From assembly GCF_026339735.1 (NCBI RefSeq), contig NZ_JAPEQG010000002.1, forward strand, positions 558,001 to 622,000: 64,000 bases of DNA. The letters are read 5' to 3'. Below the pieces are notes generated by a model. The model saw only the letters and a program-made list of their open reading frames with translations, ran no database searches and had not been told where the DNA came from. This document shows, one piece after another, positions 51,858-60,141 of the stretch. Each line of letters starts with the position of its first letter. Within the stretch, counting starts at the first letter, position 1. The position numbers and the translations under genes were made by a program. The stretch is from Streptomyces sp. NBC_01669 (GTDB lineage: Bacteria > Actinomycetota > Actinomycetes > Streptomycetales > Streptomycetaceae).

Positions 51858-52529
51858 TCAGCTGAAGGGAACGGCGTCCTTCGGGGCGGTGTGCCAGTTG
51901 GTGACGATCGGGTGATCGACAGTGATGGTGCCGACCGGCAGGGAAACCGGGTTGGGGTCGTCGTCACCGATGGCGACGATGATGCTGTCCAGTTCCTTGC
52001 CACCGTTTGCGTTGGTGGTCTTCGGGTTCACCCCGGCGTAGGCGGTGGTGCTCCCGCTCAGCTTGATCTGCTTGCCGGCGGTCTGCTCCGCGGGACCCGC
52101 CTCGGTGCCGTCGGATCCGAACGCCACGGTCGGAAGCGCGGCGGGCAGGTAGCAGGTGATCCCCGACTTCGCCTTCGCGATGATCAGAATGTATCCGCCG
52201 GCCTGGGTCTCGGGCCTGGTGCTCCAGGAGATGTCGTTGGCGCCGCAGCTCTGCCCGACCGGCTCCCGCTCGCCGTTGCCGGTGTCGGCGCCGGACCCGT
52301 CCGCAGTTCCCTTGCCCGTCGCGTCGGAGCCCTTGCCGGTGCCCTGGTTACTGCCCGCGGTCGACGAGCCGGACGGGGTGACCGCATTGCCGGCCGGAGT
52401 GGCGGACGAAGAACCCTGCGCGGCGCCGGTGTCCGTGGCCGCGTCCGAGTCCTGGCACGCCGTCATCAGCATGGCGCCGCCGACGAGGACTGCGGAGACG
52501 AGAAAGGCCTTGCGACGGTTGCCGGACAT
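51858..52529 (-). CDS. DUF4232-type lipoprotein
   Basis: The 223-residue lipoprotein has a basic start (MSGNRRKAF), hydrophobic segment and lipobox LMTAC, then a low-complexity Ser/Thr/Gly linker and a C-terminal domain with GQSCGANDISWS and AKSGITCYLPAALP, whose two Cys could pair. Streptomycetes encode many such DUF4232 proteins of unknown function. Monocistronic, facing away from the Lrp gene by 204 bp. Confidence 0.85.
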   Translation of the reverse strand: MSGNRRKAFLVSAVLVGGAMLMTACQDSDAATDTGAAQGSSSATPAGNAVTPSGSSTAGSNQGTGKGSDATGKGTADGSGADTGNGEREPVGQSCGANDISWSTRPETQAGGYILIIAKAKSGITCYLPAALPTVAFGSDGTEAGPAEQTAGKQIKLSGSTTAYAGVNPKTTNANGGKELDSIIVAIGDDDPNPVSLPVGTITVDHPIVTNWHTAPKDAVPFS

Positions 52530-52733
52530 GAAATCCCCTTGGTAATCAGTGGTTGAGGCCGAAGCGGTTTCGGCTTCTTGGTGCTTGCTTGATCACTATG
52601 AGGGGGCTGTGAGCCGAGGAGATCCCGGCGTCTTCGTTCCAGGACATCGCTGTCGCAGACCGGTGACATGATCACGAAGTGGAAGAACCAGGGTCAGTCC
52701 ATGCGCCGGACCACCGGGGCCGGGGCGGGATCG

Positions 52734-53177
52734 TCATGTGGTGTCGGCGGAGAGTGTCTTCATGGTGACGTAGCTGGTCACCGTGGCCACGCCGGGCAGG
52801 CTGGCCAACTGGTTGGCGTGGAAGTCCTCGTAGGCGGGCAGGTCGGCCACCTCGACCTGGAGCAGATAGTCGAAGTTGCCGGTGATGTGGTGGCAGGCGA
52901 CCACCTCGGGCAGCCGGGTGACCGCACTCTCGAACGCGACCACGTCCGCGCGGGTGTGCCGCATCAGCCGGACACCGGCGAACACCCGCAGACTGCGACC
53001 GACCGCGGCGGGATCGATCAACGCCCGGTAACCGCGGATGACCCCGGCTTCCTCCAGTTGACGCACGCGCCGCAGGCAGGGTGACGGCGACAGCCCGACC
53101 CGGTCGGCGAGCTCGGCGTTGCTGATGCGACCGTGCTGTTCGAGCACGGTCAGAATCGATCGGTCCACCTCATCCAT
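52734..53177 (-). CDS. Lrp/AsnC-family regulator
   Basis: The 147-residue regulator has an N-terminal HTH (LEQHGRISNAELADRVGLSPSPCLRRVRQLEEAGVI) and a RAM ligand-binding domain (HITGNFDYLLQVEVADLPAYEDF). It diverges from a PLP-dependent gamma-lyase gene (154-bp gap), the typical arrangement where an amino acid-responsive Lrp controls the neighbouring amino acid enzyme. Confidence 0.92.
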   Translation of the reverse strand: MDEVDRSILTVLEQHGRISNAELADRVGLSPSPCLRRVRQLEEAGVIRGYRALIDPAAVGRSLRVFAGVRLMRHTRADVVAFESAVTRLPEVVACHHITGNFDYLLQVEVADLPAYEDFHANQLASLPGVATVTSYVTMKTLSADTT

Positions 53178-53330
53178 AGTGGCAGATTATTGCTCTCTTG
53201 CCCTGACTACCACAATCGTGTGCCTGGAATGAGCGCAATTTGCTGCCAAAGTTGCTGGGATCTGTTCGCATCGGAGCGGCGGTCGGCCACGCTTCATAGC
53301 GTCATACCAACGGTCCAGGGAAGGGCAGCC

Positions 53331-54515
53331 ATGCCGGGCAAGAGCACCATCACCGTTCACGCCGATCGCGAGGTCCATCCCAGCCGCGCCGTGGCACCGC
53401 CCATCTACCAGACGGCGGCGTTCTGGGCCGAGGACGGGGAGACGTTCGCGCAGGGCGCCGTCGCCCCGCGGGGCAAGGACTTCTACACCCGCTTCGGCAA
53501 CCCGAACCACGCACAGGTCGCGGCCGTCATCGCCGAGCTGGAGAACACCGAGACGGCCATGGTCACCGCGTCCGGGATGGCCGCGCTCACCACGGCCGTG
53601 CTGGCCCTGGTGTCTGCCGGTGACCATGTCATCGGGCAGAAGTCCACGTACGGGGGCACGGCGTCGGTGCTGCTGAACATGCTGCCGCGCCTCGGCGTGT
53701 CGACCACCCTGGTGGATCAGACCGACCCGGAGACGTTCGCGAAGGCACTGACCCCGCAGACCCGCCTGATCCTGGTGGAGTCGCCGAGCAATCCGCTGCT
53801 GCAGATCACCGACCTGCGCGCCGTCGCGGACCTGGCCCGCGCGCACAACGTGCTGACCATGGCGGACAACACCTTCGCCACTCCGCTGAACCAGCGTCCG
53901 GCGGACTTCGACATCGATCTGGTCTGGCACAGCGCGACCAAGTACCTCAACGGCCATTCCGACGTCTCCGCCGGAGTGATAGCCGGGCCGGCCGAGCTCC
54001 TGGACCGGATCTGGGACGTCGGCCTGCTCACCGGTGCCACGCTCGGCCCGATCGACGCGTGGTTGCTGCTGCGCGGCATGCGCACCCTGCCGCTGCGTGT
54101 GCCACGGCACAACGCCAACGGCCAGGCGCTCGCCGAGGCACTGAACGACCATCCGGCCGTGGCGAAGGTGCACTATCCCGGTCTGGCGACCCACCCGCAG
54201 CACAAGCTGGCGGCCAGTCAGATGAGCGGTTTCGGCGGGGTGCTCGGAATCGAGTTCGCCGGAGGTTTCGAGATGGCCGACGCCTTCCTCGGCCGACTGC
54301 GCTACCCTCGCCGGTCGGCCAGCCTCGGCGGTGTGGAATCGCTGGCCGTGCACCCGGCGTCCATGTGGCGCGGGATGCTCAGCGAGGAACAGATCTCCGA
54401 GTCGGTTCCGCTGGCCCTGGTCCGGCTGGCCGCAGGCACGGAGGACACCGCCGACCTGGTCGCCGACGCGCTCGCCGCGGCCGACGCGGTGCTCGCCGAA
54501 GCGGCGACCTCCTGA
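53331..54515 (+). CDS. PLP-dependent Cys/Met metabolism enzyme (methionine gamma-lyase-like)
   Basis: The 394-residue enzyme of the Cys/Met metabolism family has the PLP lysine Lys204 in HSATKYLNGHSD, FYTRFGNPNHAQV near the N-terminus, SGMAALTTAVLAL, and SNPLLQITDLRAVADLA. Methionine gamma-lyase, cystathionine gamma-lyase or gamma-synthase are possible; the Lrp neighbour favours amino acid catabolism. The start at 53331 is preceded by AAGGGC; longer in-frame reading upstream runs into the Lrp promoter. Confidence 0.85.
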   Translation: MPGKSTITVHADREVHPSRAVAPPIYQTAAFWAEDGETFAQGAVAPRGKDFYTRFGNPNHAQVAAVIAELENTETAMVTASGMAALTTAVLALVSAGDHVIGQKSTYGGTASVLLNMLPRLGVSTTLVDQTDPETFAKALTPQTRLILVESPSNPLLQITDLRAVADLARAHNVLTMADNTFATPLNQRPADFDIDLVWHSATKYLNGHSDVSAGVIAGPAELLDRIWDVGLLTGATLGPIDAWLLLRGMRTLPLRVPRHNANGQALAEALNDHPAVAKVHYPGLATHPQHKLAASQMSGFGGVLGIEFAGGFEMADAFLGRLRYPRRSASLGGVESLAVHPASMWRGMLSEEQISESVPLALVRLAAGTEDTADLVADALAAADAVLAEAATS

Positions 54516-55059
54516 GCGATCATTCGTGCTGCGGCGGCGACGCCCGTCGCACACCTGTCGAGACTTCAGGCGGCCCTCATTGTGTGGCCGAGGCGACGGC
54601 CGCGTCAGGACGGCGTGAGCACCATCGACAGCGTGCACCGCACCGTGCGCGATGGCCACACGTCGGCGCACACGGTGCACCACAACGCTCCGACACAACC
54701 GGCCCACCAATGGTCCAGGAGAGTGCCGAACTGGCCCCCGGAGACCGACCCACGGCGCACGTCGACGCGCCCACATGCTCCGTTTCGAACAGGACCTCGC
54801 GCTGCATCCCCTGCTCGCCCTCCGGCAGGGCCGGACAGCGACGAATCGAAGAGGTGGACCTCCATGTCCCACCTGCAGAGCCATCGCCTCGGCAGCAAAG
54901 CGCCCGCCCACGAAATCGCCGGCGACGCGCCCCACAGCGGCACCCCGCTCTCTCGTGGGCTCAAGCAGCCCGGAGACCGTCTTCGCCTGGCTGCTCAACA
55001 TGATCTTGAACAAACCGAAAGCGTCTGTGACCGAAAGCGTCTGTGAAGGAGTTCAACCG
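54516..55059. other. 544-bp gap before the amidohydrolase gene
   Basis: No gene I can support. The stretch holds ACTTCAGGCGGCCC near 54563, repeated near 56559 beyond the amidohydrolase, so the two copies flank that gene. A duplicated GACCGAAAGCGTCTGTGA-like pair precedes the ribosome site at 55020-55050. Confidence 0.45.
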
Positions 55060-56358
55060 ATGAAGACCCTGCTCACGGGCGGCACCGTGGTCAGCATGGA
55101 CCCGGCTGTCGGCGATCTCGACCGCGGTGACGTGCTCATCGAAGACGGCGTGATCGTCGAGGTGGCCGAGCGCGTCGACGCGCCGGACGCCGAGGTGATC
55201 GACGCGACCGACCGGATCGTCATGCCCGGCTTCGTGGACAACCACCGCCACACCTGGCAGACCGCGTTCCGAGGCGTCGGCGCGGACTGGACATTCCCCG
55301 AGTGGGCAGTGGCCATGCACGGCACGGTCAAGCCCCATTACCAGCCCGAGGACGTCTATGCGGGCACCCTGCTCGGCCGCCTGGAGGCCCTGCACTCCGG
55401 TGTGACCACGATGCTGGACTGGTACCACGTCGCGCAGAGCCACGAGCACGAGGACGCCGCCGTCGCCGCGCTGCGGGACGTGCCGGGGCGGTCGATCTTC
55501 TGCCTCGGCGCCGGATGGGGCACCCCCGACCCCGTCGAAGCCGAGATCCGCCGCGTCCGCTCCGACCTGGCCGGGGACGGCCTGGTCACCATGGCGCTGG
55601 GGCTGCGCGGGCCCGAGGACACCAGCATGGACACCGTCGCCCGAGAGCTGAAACTGGCGGCCGAACTCGGCCTGCGCACCAGCCTGCACATCGCCTCTGA
55701 CGGGACGCAGCGCCCGGTCGCCGAGTTGCGCGAGCATGGTCTGCTGCGGGACACCACCACGTTCGTGCACGCCAACGGGATCAGCGACGAAGAGCTGCGG
55801 ATGCTCGCCGACGCGGGCGGCTCGGTGTCGATCAGCCCTGACGTCGAGCTGAAGATGGGGTTCGGTAACCCGATGACCGGCCGGGCGCTGGCCGCCGGCC
55901 TGCGCCCGACGCTGTCCATCGACGACGTCCCATCGGTCGGCGGCGACATGTTCTCCACGATGCGTACCGCCTTCGCCGTGCAGCGCGGCCGGGACGGCGG
56001 CCTGCGCTCCCGGGACCTGCTGGAGTTCGCCACCGTCGACGCCGCCCAGTCGTGCGGGCTCGCCGCCCGAACGGGCAGCATCACGCCCGGCAAGGACGCC
56101 GACGTCATCCTTCTGCGCGCCGACGACCTGACCGTGTTCCCGGTCACCGACCCGGCCGCCACGATCGTCAGCGCAGGCCATCCCGGCCTGGTGGACACCG
56201 TCCTCGTCGCCGGCCGCGTGGTCAAACGCGACGGCGTGCTGGTGGACGTCGACCTGCCGGCGCTGAGGACCCGACTGCTCGAATCACGCAACCGGATCGC
56301 GGCGGCCGCCGGCATTCCGCTCGACGGCACATGGCGCCCACGGCCGGAATCGGAGTAA
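55060..56358 (+). CDS. Amidohydrolase-family enzyme (chlorohydrolase/deaminase-like)
   Basis: The 432-residue metal-dependent amidohydrolase has the HxH-type metal motif VDNHRHTWQTAF, His residues in LHIASDG and FVHANG, Asp in LSIDDVPSVGGD, and the C-terminal GSITPGKDADVILL. This group deaminates or dechlorinates N-heterocycles; substrate unknown. The start ATG at 55060 follows GGAG. A link to the upstream PLP enzyme is possible, but the gap is large. Confidence 0.85.
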   Translation: MKTLLTGGTVVSMDPAVGDLDRGDVLIEDGVIVEVAERVDAPDAEVIDATDRIVMPGFVDNHRHTWQTAFRGVGADWTFPEWAVAMHGTVKPHYQPEDVYAGTLLGRLEALHSGVTTMLDWYHVAQSHEHEDAAVAALRDVPGRSIFCLGAGWGTPDPVEAEIRRVRSDLAGDGLVTMALGLRGPEDTSMDTVARELKLAAELGLRTSLHIASDGTQRPVAELREHGLLRDTTTFVHANGISDEELRMLADAGGSVSISPDVELKMGFGNPMTGRALAAGLRPTLSIDDVPSVGGDMFSTMRTAFAVQRGRDGGLRSRDLLEFATVDAAQSCGLAARTGSITPGKDADVILLRADDLTVFPVTDPAATIVSAGHPGLVDTVLVAGRVVKRDGVLVDVDLPALRTRLLESRNRIAAAAGIPLDGTWRPRPESE

Positions 56359-56879
56359 CCGCACTCGAGGAGTGCACACGGTACGGCGCGTCCGGACACA
56401 TCTCCCCGACCTTGTCGCTGGTGAAGGAACTCACTCGGCGTGACCACCGGGCCAGCGTGGCAGTCGCCGCCCAGGTGGTCGCCGGCTGTCGCAGCGGCGA
56501 GTACCAGGTGACCGTTGGCGCTGTCTGCGGCGAGGCCCGTTGTACCTCTCCCCGGACTTCAGGCGGCCCGCACTGACCTGTCGGCGAAGTGATCCGGAGG
56601 AGGCACGGGATCCGGCTGCCCTTGTGCCGCCCACGCTTGTGAACTTCTGCCCGGACACAGGGCGGTAGGGGTGCCGACTGAGGGAGAGCGGAGGGTGGGG
56701 CGCGGGATGGCGTATGCCATGTACCGGTTTTGGTAGGGGTCGTGTAGCGCGCCATGTTTACGCGCACAGCGGGGTCGGCAAGACAACGGTCCCTCCATTA
56801 CGGAGGGACACCCGGATGCTCCTGCATGGTGGCTGCTGCACGGACCTGTGGATCCGGGTCGGCCTCCAGATGAGAAGGG
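56359..56879. other. Non-coding stretch with decayed sequence
   Basis: I see no supported gene. It includes the second ACTTCAGGCGGCCC copy near 56559. It joins the proline dehydrogenase remnant on its right. Confidence 0.45.
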
Positions 56880-57150
56880 CTTCTGGATTGTCTCGTCGTC
56901 AGCGCAGTCAACCTCGGCGCCAAGCGCATCGCCGGTTTCAATCGCAAGTTCCTCGTACTGGGCGCGCAGGACAGCGACGGCACCATCCGGGCGAGCGGTG
57001 TCGCGGGCAGCAGTGGCCTGCTTCGGTGTGGTGATGTCCTCCCCGACTACGTCCATGGTCAGGTCGAGGCCCTTGGCGGTGGGTCGTCGATGATCGGGAC
57101 GACCTCGTCGACCGTTTCGCCGGGGATGAAACGGTCGACGACCTACTTGG
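56880..57150 (-). pseudogene. Proline dehydrogenase 5' remnant
   Basis: On the minus strand the sequence reads VVDRFIPGETVDEVVPIIDD, then after a frameshift KGLDLTMDVVGEDITTPKQATAARD and YEELAIETGDALGAEV. This is the N-terminal region of actinobacterial proline dehydrogenase (PutB type). A codon expected to be Gln before VVDR is TAG. The similarity ends near 56880; the catalytic barrel is gone. Confidence 0.75.
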
Positions 57151-57162
57151 TCAATGGCCGCG

Positions 57163-58587
57163 TCACTTGACGATGTCCAGCACCGCCATCATGCCCGCGT
57201 CCTCGTGGTTGAGAATATGGCAGTGCAGGACGGTCTTGCCGGTGTAGTCCTTGAAGCGGATCCGGATGACGAACTGGCCCTTGGCGGGAACGCTCGCAAC
57301 GTCCTGCAAGCCATGGCCCTGATGCGGACGTCCATTGATGCTCATCAGCTGGAAGTGGTTGGTGTGCACATGGAAGGAGTGTTCTTCGTTGCTGTCGTTG
57401 CGCACGGTCCACTCCTCGACCGTGTTCAGCTTGGCCCGCAGGTCCACTCGGTTCGGATCGAACTGCTTGCCGTTGATGTAGAACTTGGTGCCGGCCTTGT
57501 TCTCGGAGAACACGACGGTGCGCCGCGCGGCGATCGGAGCATCGCTCAAATTCACGGTCGGCGCGAAGGACGAGGTGGGCAGCGTCGCCGGCTGCGCAGC
57601 AGGCCCTTCGGAGACCAGGGTGGCCAAGTTCGCCTGCGGGAAGGAATTGCCACCCGGCCCGGTCTTGTAGGCGAGCGTCTGCAGTTGGGTGCGGCCGGCC
57701 GGACCGCCTTGGACGAGCACGTCGAAGCGGGCCCCGGCCGCCAGGAGCAGCGAGTCGGCTGTCCAGATGCGGTCAACGGGGGTGCCGTCGTGGGCGATCA
57801 CATGGAACTTCTGTCCTTTCAGGTGGACCTTGTAGTAGATGTTGGCGCTGATGTTGGCCAGCCGCCACAACTGGGTCTCACCTGGCCGGATAGGAATGGT
57901 CGGGTTCAGCTGGCCGTTGACGGTGCGATGGGTGGGCGCGCCGATGTGGAGGTTCTCGGTCCTGATCGCGTCTCCCTGGACCTGGAAGTCCTTGAGCGCG
58001 ATGACGTGCTCGGTGATGTGGCGCAGGTTCGCCGGAAGGTACTGCTGCAGGCTGTCGATGATGATGATGCCCGACATGCCCCCGGCGACCTGCGCTGCGG
58101 AGGTGTGGTGCGGGTGCGGGTGGTACCAGTAGGTGCCGGCTCGCAGGGTGTTGGGGAACTGGAAGGAGTAGTGGAACGTCTGGCCTGGATCGATGCGGAT
58201 GAAGATGTTGTCGGCGTTGCCGCTCGGTGACACGTGGAGTCCGTGGACATGCAGGTTGGTGACCTCGTTCAGCGTATTCTTCAGGTCCAGCTCCAGCTTG
58301 TCCCCCGGCCGGATCCGCAGCGTGGGCGGCATGTAACCACCGTTGTAGGTGAGAGCCCAGAACTTGTGGCCGCCCAGGTCCACCCGCCGTCTCTCCACAG
58401 CGATTTCCGCCCGCAGCAGCCCGTTGTGGCTGACCATCTGCGCCGGTTCCTTGAGCGGAGAACCTTCCGCGAACGAGGGCGCCGGCGACGACGACCGGGA
58501 CGGGTCGCCGGCGCAGCCGCTCATCAGGGCGCCGATGGCCAGGATCAGGAGCATGGCAACGCGCGGTAGCACGAAACGGGATCGCAT
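57163..58587 (-). CDS. Multicopper oxidase, lipoprotein
   Basis: The 474-residue multicopper oxidase has a lipoprotein signal (LILAIGALMSGC). Copper ligands appear as NLHVHGLHV, YWYHPHPHHTSA, EHSFHVHTNHFQ and HCHILNHEDAGMM, giving the type 1 and trinuclear sites. It oxidises metals or phenols outside the membrane; CopA/laccase-like roles are possible. The start at 58587 follows GGAGG. It is the only gene in its immediate area without damage. Confidence 0.92.
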   Translation of the reverse strand: MRSRFVLPRVAMLLILAIGALMSGCAGDPSRSSSPAPSFAEGSPLKEPAQMVSHNGLLRAEIAVERRRVDLGGHKFWALTYNGGYMPPTLRIRPGDKLELDLKNTLNEVTNLHVHGLHVSPSGNADNIFIRIDPGQTFHYSFQFPNTLRAGTYWYHPHPHHTSAAQVAGGMSGIIIIDSLQQYLPANLRHITEHVIALKDFQVQGDAIRTENLHIGAPTHRTVNGQLNPTIPIRPGETQLWRLANISANIYYKVHLKGQKFHVIAHDGTPVDRIWTADSLLLAAGARFDVLVQGGPAGRTQLQTLAYKTGPGGNSFPQANLATLVSEGPAAQPATLPTSSFAPTVNLSDAPIAARRTVVFSENKAGTKFYINGKQFDPNRVDLRAKLNTVEEWTVRNDSNEEHSFHVHTNHFQLMSINGRPHQGHGLQDVASVPAKGQFVIRIRFKDYTGKTVLHCHILNHEDAGMMAVLDIVK

Positions 58588-58653
58588 GACGCCTCCACTG
58601 ACGGACATCCACATCACGCGTAGCTGACCACCGGCAAGCACCCGAACGAAGCC

Positions 58654-59115
58654 GTGCGCGCGCCGACTGGACCGTTCGAGCGACGAGCTACACCCCGATG
58701 CCACCTCTGGCTCACGCACTTCCTCACCGTCTCCGATGTGCCGCGCTCCTGGGCGTTCTACGCCGACGTGCTGGGCGGAACGGTGGTGCTGGACGAGAAT
58801 CACTGCATCATCAAGGTCACCAACGGCTGGATCATCCTGAACCCCGGCGGCGGCCCCGCCGATGACAAGCCCGACGTCGTACTGCGCACACAGGACGACC
58901 CCATGCACCGCCTCCAGCTTCCTGAACGTGCGGGTGGCCGACATTCACCGCTTTTACGACGCGGCGGTCGCGAAGGGAGCAGAGTTCCTCACCCCGCCCG
59001 TCGACCGTCGCGCCGAGTTGCGCTGCCACATGCGCGATCTGGGCGGCTACCTCATCGAGGTGGGCCAGGCGACGGGTCTCCTCAGGGGCGAGCTGGCGCG
59101 CACCGACAGCCGTCC
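58654..59115 (+). pseudogene. VOC-family protein with frameshift
   Basis: The first frame encodes LTHFLTVSDVPRSWAFYADVLGGTVV and GWIILNPGGGPADDKPDV. After a one-base shift near 58905 the second frame continues FLNVRVADIHRFYDAAVAKGAEFLTPPVDR and GGYLIEVGQATGLL. Combined it is a standard VOC protein of about 140 residues. No proper stop follows in the second frame, supporting decay. Confidence 0.75.
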
Positions 59116-59239
59116 CTCCAGGCCCGCCAAGCGTAGGGGTGACCAAGGGCTTCGCGCTGGAGACAGTGCCGCACAGCCCACGCTTTCACCCGTCGAGGCG
59201 TTCGCGGACGCCCGCGTAGTGGCGCTGCCAGTCCCGGAG

Positions 59240-59899
59240 TCAGTCCTCGGCCCGCTGGGTGACCGGTGCGTCGGTGCGATCGCCGGGGAACTCGTACCAG
59301 CGGCGCTGCAGGCAGACGAACTGCACGTCGGCCTGTACCAGCTGCATGAACCCGGAGATGATCTCGGCGAGCCGCTCCTGTGCTTCGGGGTGGGCGAGCC
59401 GGCCGTCCTCGGTGAAGCCCTCGTGCGCGCGGGGCAGGCTGAACATGTCGGGGTAGACCCGCGTCCCCAGGTGCTCCAGCGGGACCCGCAGCGCCCACAG
59501 GCCGCGATTGCCACCGATCAGTGACGGGGAGGCCGACAGCAGCAGCGCGTGCCTGGTCTTGAACGGCTGCGGCCGTACCCGTGACACCCAGTCGATGGCG
59601 TTCTTCAGCAGCCCCGGGACGGAGCCGTTGTACTCGGGAGACGAGATCACGAACGCATCGCAGCGCTTGATCCGCTCACACAGGGCCAGGGCACCCGCGG
59701 GCAGCCCCTCGGCGGCCTCCACATCCCCGTCGTACAGCGGCATGTCGAAGTCCCGCATGCTGGCCATGTCGACCTCGGCACCGGCCTCGGCGACCAGGCC
59801 CGACGCCAGCGAGGCCAACTGCGCGTTGGTGGACCCGGCGCGCCGGGCCGCACCGAATACAAGGACCCGAACGGGAGCCGGGCCAACGTCCGTGGTCAT
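59240..59899 (-). CDS. NADPH-dependent FMN reductase
   Basis: The 219-residue flavodoxin-fold reductase has GAARRAGSTNAQLA (phosphate-binding loop), SSPEYNGSVPGLLKNAIDWVSR and HALLLSASPS. It reduces FMN or quinones with NADPH. In principle it could supply reduced flavin to an HsaA-type oxygenase, but it differs from HsaB and lies 49 kb away. The start at 59899 has a weak GGGAUC-like site; it appears intact. Confidence 0.88.
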   Translation of the reverse strand: MTTDVGPAPVRVLVFGAARRAGSTNAQLASLASGLVAEAGAEVDMASMRDFDMPLYDGDVEAAEGLPAGALALCERIKRCDAFVISSPEYNGSVPGLLKNAIDWVSRVRPQPFKTRHALLLSASPSLIGGNRGLWALRVPLEHLGTRVYPDMFSLPRAHEGFTEDGRLAHPEAQERLAEIISGFMQLVQADVQFVCLQRRWYEFPGDRTDAPVTQRAED

Positions 59900-60141
59900 C
59901 TTGCGATCCCTTCCAGCGGGCGGAGTGCCCTCAGCAGACAGTTTTTCCCGGCCCCGGTCTGCCGCACGCGACGACACGCTTGCGGCTGGCGGCGTCACCC
60001 TTGAGGCGGTCCCAGGCCGGTGCATGGTCGTGTGGGTGGGCTGGCAGCAAGATCCGGCCCGTTCAGGCCTACGAAACCGGCACCGACTCTTACCGGCTCG
60101 CCACCACCCGAGCACGCGCCGAGCAACAGCCGATCAGCTGA

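Noticed and set aside
59240..59899. HsaB partner reductase
   Set aside because: The protein is of the flavodoxin-fold FMN reductase type, not the HpaC-like fold of HsaB, and is far from hsaA.
59991..60141. Possible coding remnant before TnpB copy C
   Set aside because: A short Arg/Ala-rich frame ending in TGA has no start and no recognisable family.
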